A stretch of 64,000 nt of DNA from Chaetoceros tenuissimus. Lineage: Eukaryota > Bacillariophyta > Thalassiosirophyceae > Chaetocerotales > Chaetocerotaceae. Location of the stretch: the NCBI GenBank assembly GCA_021927905.1, contig BLLK01000074.1, positions 1-64,000 on the forward strand, in the 5' to 3' direction. The position numbers were made by a program, and so were the translations under genes. Below the pieces are notes generated by a model that saw only the letters and a list, made by a program, of their open reading frames with translations, was not told the origin of the DNA and did not search any database. Positions 10,935 to 21,300 of this stretch are shown one piece after another (position 1 is the stretch's first letter; the number at the start of each line of letters is the position of its first letter).

Positions 10935-11487
10935 CCTTTGGGTTTAGATTTACCGTTGATGCACAATCCGCAGGTGATTATAGGAGTTAATCATTTCATA
11001 TTCCATTAATGTAAGCACATAATCTATTGTAAATTATCTCTAAGGCTATTATTATACCACATGAGTGCACATAATTAAAGCATTGCATCAAAAATTCTGT
11101 TTTCATCAATGAAAAAAGTCAACTGTGAAAATTTTCGCTCCCATGGGGCATTGGATGGTAGAATTTTACTAAAACACAACATGATTTCAATCGTTTTGGG
11201 ACTGAGTTGTTGTTTTATTTTCAATCATAATCACAGGATGACCTCTTTTATAGCAATAATGCATTTTGGCCAATGACGAGGTAGTTCGGGGGAGAGGGTA
11301 GGGGGGTGTCGGACTAGTAGGATCGGTAGATTTGGTAGGATGGATATTTTTAATTAATGCCTTCCCTATCGCCTCATAATTTGTTCATGTAAACTGATGT
11401 ACCAATTCCTTTTACGTATTTCCAATACAATTCAATGCACAACTCACTTCAAGGCACCATCATTCCTACCTACAATCCCAGTCAAGA
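10935..11487. other. Intergenic region
   Basis: 553 nt. A G-rich run (GGGGGAGAGGGTAGGGGGG, 11288-11306) stands out from the AT-rich surroundings; otherwise nothing is seen. Confidence 0.35.
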
Positions 11488-12630
11488 ATGAAGAGTCTAT
11501 TTGCTGTAGCCCTGGTCACACTTTGCTACTCCTCATGTTGTGCATTTCATGTCCCCCTCGACACATCATCATCTTTGTCATCGAGAAAGAAATCTCCATC
11601 TCATCAAAATGTGATGCAACGAAATGAATTCATGAATGGTATTCTCATCGGCAGTCTCGCCTCCATCATTGTACCTTCCAAGTCCACTGCAGTCGTCACA
11701 GATGAAACGAATTCCTTTGCAGTCCAAGACTCGGCATACATTCTTCCACCTGAACAAACATTACCTACAGACTCGATCAACTCTGCAGTCACTACTCTAA
11801 ACACAAACACACAGACACCGACAGATGAAGTCAAGATCATTATTCCCATGTCCAAAGTACAACAATCTCCACTAGGAATACAAGTCGCAGACATTGAATT
11901 CCGAACCAATCGTCGTGTATACGTGAAATCAATTCTACCATCGTCCATAGGTGCACAATACAACATACAACCCAACTATATTTTCGTCAAAATAAACAAT
12001 CAGTCAGCAGAACGAACCGATGCCAAAGGAGTCATGCAAATGATTGCACAAGTCAAACAGTCCAATGCACAAAATTTAGAACTAACCTTTCGCAATGATT
12101 CCTTTTCAAAAGATTTGCAAAATTTATCCAATAAAGGAGAAGTAACGACTCAAGTTGCTCCCAAGGGTGATACCACTCAACGCAACTTAGATGGAAGTGT
12201 GAAATTTGGTTATGAGGAGACTAGTCAAGACGATCAGAATATTACCATTCAACAGCTTGTAGCGCCTAAAATGTGTCGTAGAGGTGCAACCATTGATGAT
12301 CTTTTGGAAATATCCTATGTGGGGAAGATACTTGAAACTGGAGCTGTGTTTGATGGGAGTGCTGTTAAAATTGATGGCAATGGGATTCCTGGAAGAGGGA
12401 ATGATGTTTCGATATTTTTTGTTTTGGGAAAGCAGCCGTTTGGACAATTTCCACCGGGTTGGGATGTTGGGTTGAATGGAATGTGTGTTGGTGAACGGAG
12501 AAGAGTCATTATTCCTCCTGTTTTAGCATATGGAGCACAAGGTGTTCCAAGACGAAACATTCCGCCAAATGCGACTCTTGTATATGATATTACATTGGTG
12601 AGTTTGAATGGACTTGCGACTCCTCAGTAA
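11488..12630 (+). CDS. PDZ-FKBP peptidyl-prolyl isomerase, plastid, perhaps lumenal
   Basis: Intronless, 380 aa. Signal peptide MKSLFAVALVTLCYSSCCAFHVP is followed by a basic stretch and a second hydrophobic segment (FMNGILIGSLASIIVP) that could be a thylakoid-transfer signal. Residues about 125-195 form a PDZ-like domain (SPLGIQVADIEF ... VKSILPSSIGAQY). The C-terminal about 110 residues are an FKBP domain: DLLEISYVGKILETGAVFDGS, FFVLGKQPFGQFPPGWDVGL, RRRVIIPPVLAYGAQGVP, NATLVYDITLVSL. Expected role: prolyl isomerisation or chaperoning of imported or lumenal proteins. The PDZ-FKBP pairing within one plastid protein is uncommon. Confidence 0.87.
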   Translation: MKSLFAVALVTLCYSSCCAFHVPLDTSSSLSSRKKSPSHQNVMQRNEFMNGILIGSLASIIVPSKSTAVVTDETNSFAVQDSAYILPPEQTLPTDSINSAVTTLNTNTQTPTDEVKIIIPMSKVQQSPLGIQVADIEFRTNRRVYVKSILPSSIGAQYNIQPNYIFVKINNQSAERTDAKGVMQMIAQVKQSNAQNLELTFRNDSFSKDLQNLSNKGEVTTQVAPKGDTTQRNLDGSVKFGYEETSQDDQNITIQQLVAPKMCRRGATIDDLLEISYVGKILETGAVFDGSAVKIDGNGIPGRGNDVSIFFVLGKQPFGQFPPGWDVGLNGMCVGERRRVIIPPVLAYGAQGVPRRNIPPNATLVYDITLVSLNGLATPQ

Positions 12631-12774
12631 TGACGAGTAGATGATGATAGTACTATGAACTCTACTATTAGTAGCTAGGAATAACTTATAGGATACCAAG
12701 TTTCTATTTATTGCTAGCTATTTATTTCATTATAAGTAAACTACACTCTGCCCTTGTAACTTGCAACGCATTCT

Positions 12775-14313
12775 TTACTTTCCAAACAAATATGGAAGTT
12801 TCACCAATGACTTTAGGAATGACTTCATTTTGGATTTACCTTTCCAAGGATTCCAGTAGGGTCCACCTCCAATTTCCACTGCACCAGTTCGTTCAATGCT
12901 CTTTACATTTTCCAATATCGCATGTCCGCGTACATATTCCTTCTTGTCTTTATCCCAGTCCAATTCATATAAAGAAAGTTCCACATTGGCAAAAAAGGAA
13001 TCTCGACAAAAGTATACCATTCCAAGATCTTGTGTTGGAGCTCTCAATACTACACCATCCTCTTCACAGGTTGCTACGACGTCTACTTCAAATAGACGTT
13101 TTCCAGAGGTACATTTGGCAGAGAATTTCCATGATCCCCAAGGATCTACTTCCCATTCCATGTCACCGGTCCATGGCACTGCTTCGTAAAAGACTCCATT
13201 GTAGTGTATACATACCATTCCAAGATCTTCTGTTCCTCCGAATGGAACTTTTCGTATTCCTCCACCAGCAGTCAATGACAATCTATTACTTCCATCTTGT
13301 GATGTAAATCCTTGAAATGAATTACATTGCACCCAATACCATTTACTAGGAAAGCTACCACCCCAATTCTTTTCCGCATAAAAGGGTACATTTTCAAAAT
13401 CATATCTCGTTCCATTCCAAGTAGCATATCCTGTAGCCCTTGCATCTGCCAAAGTGACTTGCCAATGTGGTTCAAATACCGAGTACGAAGCCAGCCATCC
13501 CGCGGTAGACTTTTGTCGCGACTTTTCTAAATCTTGATCATCATCACCCCATCCCGACAATGGTGTAATTTGTACATCAAAATCGCAAGTCCTTGGAATA
13601 CCCTGATTCTCCAACACTCCACCTAAAGACCCATCATGACCCTTGACTTTTCCTTGTAATCTCGTAGGAAGCATTTGAAACCCAGCCTTGACATATTTCT
13701 CAAAATCATCCGGATCCAAAACTTCCAATACATCATCCTTTTCAATTTTGCTACTAGCAATCATTGCATCTTTATCATAATCAAAAACACAACCAAAAGA
13801 CTGTGAATGAGCAAACGCCCAAAACTTTTCATGAGATGGTTCAGCCTGTACCACATATTCATCATTCGGTCCCATAACTTGTACACAACTCAGTGATAAT
13901 TCCGACTCGAATGGATCTTCAATACTGAATATAAATGCAAATGATACATTTGATTCAGGGATGGTGAGACGATAATACCATCCTTCCATGAATCGTTTCG
14001 TTTTGGTTCTTTGTGGATGACGTTTCAGGCGGTTGAATCGTTGAGAGAGTTTGGATGGTGCGTGGTGAGGGTGAGAGGGGCGAAAGTGTCTTCCTGCGTG
14101 CGGTGTTTGTTGTGGATAGGCTCTTTTGTTTTTCATGTCTTGAAGATACGGTGAGTGTTCTTTGTTGTTACTTTTGTTGGATGCTGTTGCTGATAGAGAA
14201 ACATGATTCTTCTTCTTCTTTGTATATCTTGTGTCGAGAGGAGAAAATGAAAAGATGGGATTCACTCCTAGAATGCAGAAAAGGAATATTTGTAGAGTTG
14301 AAACTGGAGTCAT
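12775..14313 (-). CDS. VTE1: Tocopherol cyclase
   Basis: Intronless, 512 aa. N-terminal signal peptide with FSFSP motif (IFLFCILGVNPIFSFSP) indicates the plastid. The enzyme closes the chromanol ring of tocopherols from phytylquinol precursors. Diagnostic blocks: FMEGWYYRLTIPE, FEPHWQVTLADARATGYATW, FENVPFYAEKNWGGSFPSKW, and YWVQCNSFQGF; the last two match plant and cyanobacterial tocopherol cyclases closely. The stretch between the transit peptide and the first block is His/Arg/Pro-rich. It converges on the PDZ-FKBP gene (145 nt between stops). Its upstream sequence is shared with the region at 16.6-16.9 kb (see repeat). Confidence 0.93.
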   Translation of the reverse strand: MTPVSTLQIFLFCILGVNPIFSFSPLDTRYTKKKKNHVSLSATASNKSNNKEHSPYLQDMKNKRAYPQQTPHAGRHFRPSHPHHAPSKLSQRFNRLKRHPQRTKTKRFMEGWYYRLTIPESNVSFAFIFSIEDPFESELSLSCVQVMGPNDEYVVQAEPSHEKFWAFAHSQSFGCVFDYDKDAMIASSKIEKDDVLEVLDPDDFEKYVKAGFQMLPTRLQGKVKGHDGSLGGVLENQGIPRTCDFDVQITPLSGWGDDDQDLEKSRQKSTAGWLASYSVFEPHWQVTLADARATGYATWNGTRYDFENVPFYAEKNWGGSFPSKWYWVQCNSFQGFTSQDGSNRLSLTAGGGIRKVPFGGTEDLGMVCIHYNGVFYEAVPWTGDMEWEVDPWGSWKFSAKCTSGKRLFEVDVVATCEEDGVVLRAPTQDLGMVYFCRDSFFANVELSLYELDWDKDKKEYVRGHAILENVKSIERTGAVEIGGGPYWNPWKGKSKMKSFLKSLVKLPYLFGK

Positions 14314-14335
14314 GATGAGCTTCCAAGGATTTGAA

Positions 14336-14570
14336 GATGATCCTTCAAGTACTCTTTTGTAGGTTTAATAAATAGACTCTATTGGAATGATGAATGACGA
14401 AGAAAAGATACGCTGTTCAACTTTTGTTTGCTTCCTCCTTCATCAATTTGTAGCTGTGTGGGAAAGCATTGGATCATCAACTTCTGTGTCTATAGCCAAT
14501 TTAGATGAATAAAATCCACTTTCTCGGATGACAGAGGGACGACAGAGGCCAAAGCACAACAAACATCGCG
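14336..14570. repeat. Diverged direct repeat upstream of VTE1 (copy 1)
   Basis: Same-orientation similarity to 16641-16880. Best shared stretch: GTGTG(G/A)GAAAGCATTGGATC near 14456-14475 and 16770-16789, followed by TATAGCCAATTTAG (14491-14504 and 16803-16816). The copies also share GATGATCCT and a CTTTTGT-GGTTT-AAT-AATAGA stretch. The CCAAT core suggests promoter sequence. The two copies flank the coiled-coil gene. Confidence 0.6.
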
Positions 14571-15044
14571 ATTTCTACTTTCTACTTGACTGACTCTTTT
14601 ATTCCAAATGAACATGATGTACCTAACACTCTAATACACACTCTTGTTATTGAGAATTGATTCCTTATATATTATATGTATATTTTTTTAGGTTTTGCTT
14701 TACTCGCCGTGCGAGGCCGTCCGCAGCTTACTTTCAGTCTAGTTAGGACTACATGCAATCATGAAATGAAATAAAAAGATGAAGATGGTGTGCTTGTGAG
14801 AGGAGAAGAAGTGATCAGGTGTCATGTGTTGAAACAAGAGGGATCATTCTTCTCATTGTCAGGAGAGGCGAGGAACTGTCTCCTTCTTGTGTAGATGATA
14901 TGTATAAAGAGTTTAGATTTGCTTCTGAATATGCAGTGTGGTGTGGATAAGAAATTCTAGTAGAAAGATCTTCTGTTGTGGCTTGAAAATATGCAAATGA
15001 TGATCATGGAAGTGAGTACGATATGCATTCTGGCATACAGCTGC
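14571..15044. other. Intergenic region
   Basis: 474 nt with no supported gene. AT-rich run ATATATTATATGTATATTTTTTT near 14668. Confidence 0.35.
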
Positions 15045-16230
15045 TTAGTCCTCGCGGCAGAGTGCACGTACTGCAACACTTTTACTGGCGAAAAGGAGAG
15101 AGTAACTTAGGGTAACTTTATGCCCATTAAACCATGGGCCGTCTTCCGTAACATAAGACAACAGTATAGGATTGTCAGTGCATTCCCAATCACCTCCGAC
15201 CAATGTATCTGTTGATGGACAATATACGTCACAAGTCAAGGCTAACAAATTAGTTGAACACTCGCGTGAATAGATTTCAACTTCATTTGTAACTTTTTGG
15301 CAGGAAACTCCGCCAGATGAATAGACTTGGCGAATTGCTTCGCCAGTAGGACAGGCGGATGAAATGCGATTTTGTTTCAAGCTGAGCTGACCAGTTACCC
15401 AAGTTCTAGTGGTACGAATGCTATTCAACAATTCAGTCTTGGTTGCAGAAGATGTTTCCAGACTCGCAATGCGAACGATCAAGCCTTCCAGTGTTGCTTG
15501 CATACCTTGCATTGCTTGGTCAGCATCAAAGATATGCTGAACTAAGGTTACAGAGTTAGTCTGAATCCTTGCATCTAGATCATTCAATAGAGTCTGAGTT
15601 CCACTAACATATGTATCAAAACTCCTCGAAAGTCAGACAACTTTTGTTCGATATCTTGCTCGTTTGCATCTACTGTGGCCGCTAGTGCAGCAAGTGTAGA
15701 TCCTAACTGTTGTGTAGAGTCCTTGAGAGCATCAATATCGTCAATATTAGTGAGAATATCACCTTCGTTCTGCTCAACTCTTTCTTCTAGATCAGAGATT
15801 TCTTGGGCGAGTGTATCTGCTTGATTTTGTAATTCTTGAATTAAGTCTTCAAGATTTTGAATCTGACCTTGAATATGCTCAAATGGTTTACCATTTGGTG
15901 TGTTTCCTTTGTCTGTTCCACCAAGTACACGGGCTTCATCGTCATGAGATAAAGTGTTTTGTGCAAGATCTTTGTTGCCACGCAATGTAGCTGTACAAGA
16001 AAGGGAGGGAGAAATATGCAAAGTCCGTTAGCATAACAAGAAGTATCAATACATGATGCCATAAGTTTTCAATGTCGCTCACAATTACACTATTTCGGGT
16101 TTACAATCAGAGTTTTTTTGAGAAAAAAATAGTATTTGAATTGAATAATAGAAAAAGAAAATCGTACCTTCTCAGGGAGGGCTACCACCGCTAGAATAGC
16201 GATTGAAAGAGTTGTCTCGAGGTATTTCAT
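15045..16230 (-). CDS. Secreted adhesin-like coiled-coil protein, frame broken
   Basis: A likely first exon 16230..16168 encodes a signal peptide (MKYLETTLSIAILAVVALPEK, 21 residues by exon end). A good acceptor at 15991 opens a long frame to about 15617 (coiled coil: QGQIQNLEDLIQELQNQADT, heptads throughout). The frame then stops after RGVLIHMLVELRLY, while the -1 frame continues the coiled coil to 15045. The break sits at a TTTT run (about 15617-15620); one more T would restore a continuous helix. Exon 1 also joins exon 2 in the wrong phase. The C-terminus has a SSACPTGEAIRQVYSSGGVSCQ-type cysteine motif (SACPTGEAIRQ ... GGVSCQ) common in bacterial and algal adhesin-like proteins. Either base-call indels or a decaying gene. 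Confidence 0.6.
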
Positions 16231-16640
16231 GCTGAGATTTATTTGTACGTAGATGGAAGGTTGGGCTGGTTTCTTATTCTATCTTCTAGAATTTATGAAC
16301 TGTTCTGGAGTAAACTCTGAAAAGATGTATTGTAAGCTAGTCTTGAAAAACCTGAGAGTTTATGATCAGAAAAAGAAGCCTTGCCAATATTTCTGGGTGA
16401 CTCCTTCATTACTTAGCACGCTATGTATCGTTTCGATGGGAGACCCTGCTGCTACAATGTAGATAACGGAGCAATGGGAAGACATTAGTCTTAAAAAATC
16501 AGTCGATGATTAGATTAGAAAGTCATTGCTCTTCTTTCGATTTTTGTCCGGTGTGATATTCCTTATATGACATATGCAGTCAGACATTTCCCAGCAAGAA
16601 ATTCAAATGACTTCAAATCAATACTTCAAATGGATCTGGG
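16231..16640. other. Upstream region of the coiled-coil gene
   Basis: No coding frame is supported; presumably 5' leader and promoter of the minus-strand coiled-coil gene. Confidence 0.35.
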
Positions 16641-16880
16641 GATGATCCTGTAGTAGTCTTTTGTGGTTTTAATGAATAGATTATAATGAGTCTATTTCGA
16701 TGAATGAAAATAGATACGTCTTCATTTTTTTTTCAAGCTCTCGTCGCTCTTGGTTTTGTTGTGCAAGTGTGTGAGAAAGCATTGGATCGTCAACTTTAGT
16801 GTATAGCCAATTTAGGTATAATGACTTCACCTTGCAACGAAAGGGAGACGAGAGAGGTCAAAGAATTTTTGCGATCCAAG
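16641..16880. repeat. Diverged direct repeat (copy 2)
   Basis: Second copy of the VTE1-upstream sequence (14336-14570), lying about 410 nt upstream of the coiled-coil gene start. The shared GAAAGCATTGGATC and TATAGCCAATTTAG cores are the most conserved parts. Confidence 0.6.
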
Positions 16881-17207
16881 ATATCTTACTTGGATTAAAT
16901 GGAGTGCAAATAGATTGACACGTGACTATGAGTCTAAAGTATTCTTTGTTTCTAAAAAGATAATATTAAAGAGATATCATAGGATGGAAAGAATCATATG
17001 GACGGAAAAATACATTCATATTCTCCCAGTTCCAAAATACATTTTGAACATGTAGATTTTAACGATTTCCACCTCCCAACCAGAAAGGGTTGAATTCAAA
17101 TGGGCCCAATCTACCTCGTCACTCGTCAGCTCGTCAGCAAGAAACACACAGACGTCTGCCTTGAATAGTTTCATCCCACTTACAACATAAAATTACATTG
17201 TAGAAAA
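16881..17207. other. Intergenic, upstream of EF-hand gene
   Basis: No gene is supported. A short palindrome AGACGTCT at about 17150 lies 58 nt before the EF-hand ATG. Confidence 0.35.
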
Positions 17208-18232
17208 ATGGTTTGTTGTCAAGATCGTAGCTTCCAGGTAAGTAGAATGTGGACAGCAGACACCTACTCAAGTTTAAGAGACGTTTCATTAGAAGTTTTT
17301 GTTGCTACCACACTGTTGCTATTGCTTTCTTGCTATACACGGTAGTCAGCAAAACATGGTGCCTTATGTACCACCATATATTTCATTCCCATCACCATGT
17401 CGTGCTATCTTTCTCTGTACTTTTTGAAAACCCTTGCGCTAATCTAAACGCGTATTCACTCGCTACTTACAGAAATATAAAATAGAGCGATACTTTGATT
17501 TCTTGGACTTTGACAATAACCAAAGTGTCAATGTCGAAGATCTAGTCTTGTGGGCCGACAAGGCTGCTGTGTTAATGAAAGAAGATGGAATCTCTGTATC
17601 CGAGGAGCAGAAAAAGCAATTGCTTCAGCGTATAAGACGCGTCTGTAAGTGATTGAGAAGAAAACTTTAAACATATTTTCATCACAATGTATCAATGTAG
17701 ATCTAACTTTTTTCTCACTTGTTCAAAGTCAATGCAATGACTGCATATGGGTTCGCTGGCAAAAATAAACAAAGGTTTGCCAATTACTTGATTACGACAT
17801 CCAAACTTCCTTTCTTCAAGACTTTCTTTAAATTGTTTTGCAAGCCTGTTTTTGAAGCTTTTGATTTCGATGGAAATGGGGAACTCAGCTGGAAGGAATT
17901 TTACTACATCATGAGTAAGTTTGGGAGATTGCACATTTCCACCTTCTGAAAAATATCTTCTTAACCGACTGAATGTATTAGTGAAACCGATCGGTCTCTC
18001 CGAAGAGGATGCAAAAATAGCATTCAACATTGTGGATGAAGACAAAAACGGCGTACTCAGCATTGAGGAATTTACAATTGCTGCAATTGGGTACTTTAGT
18101 GACACAAAGGTGACTAAATATGCATTTGCCTATGGTAAAATTGATTCTGATGATGTACCAGAAAAGTTTAAAGAGTCAATTGATACAACCATCAAGAGTA
18201 TTGCAGATTCATTCAATGACGACCAAGCATAA
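17208..18232 (+). CDS. EF-hand protein, sarcoplasmic calcium-binding-protein-like
   Basis: Four exons 17208..17237, 17473..17644, 17729..17914, 17982..18232, all with GTAAG donors and clean phases, 212 aa. Exon 1 encodes only MVCCQDRSFQ; its Cys pair is unusual near a start. Three EF-hand loops are readable: DFDNNQSVNVED (first, with Gln replacing the usual Gly at position 6), DFDGNGELSWKE and DEDKNGVLSIEE (canonical). The spacing and the opening KIERYFDFLDFDNN resemble sarcoplasmic calcium-binding protein/calexcitin proteins, which buffer or sense cytosolic Ca2+. A degenerate fourth hand may lie near the C-terminus (YGKIDSDDVPEKF). Confidence 0.85.
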
Positions 18233-18345
18233 TTTCGATTGCAAAAGAATTGATATAGAGCTTGTAGACAAATAGTACTTTACATAAATATGATACAGAA
18301 ATTATTCTCAATTACATAGAATCGATGACGAGACTGATCTGTGTT

Positions 18346-21300
18346 TCAATTTGAGGTTGCTGAGCACTTTTCTTTGAATTTCACCCATTCCACAAGTGGT
18401 GAGGCCTTTCTAGTCGGATTTTTAAAAGACAATGTGTTCATACCCTTCTTCCATCCTGAAAGATTATTCAGAATCATTGATGATGAAGTACCTCCTCTAA
18501 AACACCATTCCCCAGTTGGACTGAAATCAAAAACCTGTTCCTTTTCGTTGTTGACAGTAATATGTATCTTTCTTACTACACGAGATACGTAGCTCACTTC
18601 AACATCTATGTCTGAACACTGTAGGTCAATAATGAAATTCAAATAACCAGTATCTTTGATTCCACTGTTATATTTCGACAAACATGAGTTTCATTTGTAT
18701 CGTATTGGAAGGGCATACAATGTTTGCTATTCAATGGAATTATTGATTCGTACCTAATCATATTTGTATTTGTTCCAGCGCATGTAAACATTTTTGCAGT
18801 GCCTCCATATTCTACATTTGATTGATCAACAAATATCTGAATCTCTCCCTTTGATGGACTCGATGAAGTTGTATCGCTTGGACTGACTGAATCTGTAACA
18901 GATGGCAGATCTGACTGAGATTTACTCGGTGTCTGTGATGGTGACGTACTCAAAGAAGGCGCATCACTACCAAAGGAAGGCATAATACTTGGACTAGATA
19001 GTGGCCCTTCACTACTCATCGATGGATGCTCGTACGGGATAGTTGCCGGAGAGAAAGATCGGCTATCGCTAAGACTGAAGGAGGGTGATTCTGAAGGGTC
19101 CATAACTGGATCAAAGGAAGGTACAGAATTTGGATTTGTGGAGGTAACCATGGTGTCGTCGATAAGGACTATAGGGGCAACAGAGCCATTGAATTTCCAA
19201 TTCTGTAGGTCTTGCTCTTGTTGATGACCAGTTAACCATGTGATTTGTATGCTAACCGGCTTCAGGTCTTTTCCTAGCCCAAAATATACACGGGGATCAT
19301 CATAGCCACTTTTGTCTCCATTACGTGAATATTCTTGAAAATGCTTTCGTATCAACCCATCATTTCTTTCAGTGGTAAGAATCAATGTTGCACCGATTCC
19401 ATAAACATCAGTATTGGTACCGTCACCCTTTAATTCAAAAACAATAAACTCGTTTGTCTTGTCATTCTTGTTTGGTTTGTTCAGAAGAAATCTTAAATAA
19501 CCAAATGCATTTGCATACACGGCATCCGTGAAGCCGTCATTGTTCAAATCCACTAGCGTCAATCCTACAGCGCCCATCATAAGAGACTTTCCAGATTGAT
19601 ACTTAACACAAGCTTTTCTAATATGCTTAAATTCAAAATGTTCACAATTGACACTGGAAGAATCAAAGAGGTTGTCAAACTTTGGATATGCCAGAGACAA
19701 TTTAGAAATGTCTCCCATTGAATCATTCCTACCACATGAAGGGTGAAGTATCCATTTTTTGGGGTCTGTACTTTCTTGGGTATAGAATACGAAGGCTCCA
19801 GTTGCCTTACACATGATGAAGATTTCCTTCTCACTGTCATTATTGAAATCGGTGACTCTAACGCTCTTTGCAGAGAGACAATAGTCTGGAAGTATCAGTA
19901 CAACACTTGAATATTTGTTCGCTATTGGTAAAGTGCCTTGGGGTCTATCGGAAGAATAGTAAATTACCAATTTTGTCTGATATAAAAAGATATGGTCTGC
20001 TAGCAAGTCACTGTCAAAGTCACCAGATGCAATTGCTAGTGCATTGCATCCATATTGCTCGTCGAAGGCCCCATGCGGACAGCAAGGTGGCTGAAAATCG
20101 GAATCGGCATTAATATTAAAGTATTGTGGGGAAATTTCTTGCATCTTCTGGCTGTCCTGGTTGAAGCGATAACCTGCCAAAGTGCCAACTGGTCTTGTAC
20201 TACAAAATTCTTTAATTTGTTTGCCAAATGGTCCATACTTTTCATAGGCAGGATCAGTATTTGGACCTTGACGCTGGGGGAAGCAAAATGCTCGATGCAT
20301 AATTACTTCACTTGCAATCCCATCGCCATCAATATCAGTAAGAATTACAGCTCTGGTAAATTCTTCCATGCTTTTGTGTTCAAACCACGTACGATTTCCT
20401 TGATTCAATAATAGGATCCCAGGTTCTATTTCATTGTCAGTCCGCCTCGATTGGACAATGAATATATCTAACAAACCATCGCCATTTGCATCTAAGAAGA
20501 AGATCAGACAAATCAATAAAAATAATAGAGTCAAAATATATCCAAACTCCGCCGAAGATGAAGGGTTGACGACCCCTTCCATTTCGACCATGCAATCCTG
20601 CATCAAATGCCTGTTTCCTCCCTCCTCGAAAGACCAAATTGTTGTCGTTGATCTCGCCGAAGAAGAGGAGATTATCTTGCATTTTTGGATTTCGTACCAG
20701 TTCACCTCTATTGCCGCCTTGTACAATGTAGAGGTCTAAAATTCCATCACCATCTAAGTCCATCAATTGCTCCCCATGTGAGTCAATGAACCCGATATTA
20801 TTTCCGTAAAAAGAGGCATATTCGTCAACTTCATCTTCAATCACAATACGATTGTCAATGGGCTGTAACTGTATTGTTCCATCTTCTAGGACTCGACTCA
20901 ATGCTATTTCGAAACGCCCGTCCAAAGTTCCATTGGAATTTACTATAGTATGACCATGCATGGAGTTAAAATAATCAAGTACACCATCACCGTCGATATC
21001 ACGAAAGAGAGGAGCTCTTTCATGTCCATACGAAGAACCTGAATGATCAAGCTGGTACCAATAGGATGGGCTGCCGCTGAACACAGTCTCAGTGATATCC
21101 TCAAAATATGCAAAACTGCATTGAGATTTTCTGGGTGGTGAGCAAAATTGACAACCGGAACAATTATGTCTATTGCAATCCTCTTCCATACAGATTGGTT
21201 TGCAAGTCTTTCCTAACCATACAAAATCACATTCCAATGACGAGCACGTGAATTCATTATCTTGGCAATATTGCAAACCGCAATTTAAACCGTTTGAACA

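Noticed and set aside
11288-11306. G-rich run as a quadruplex or regulatory element
   Set aside because: Only irregular G tracts in one strand; no support beyond composition.
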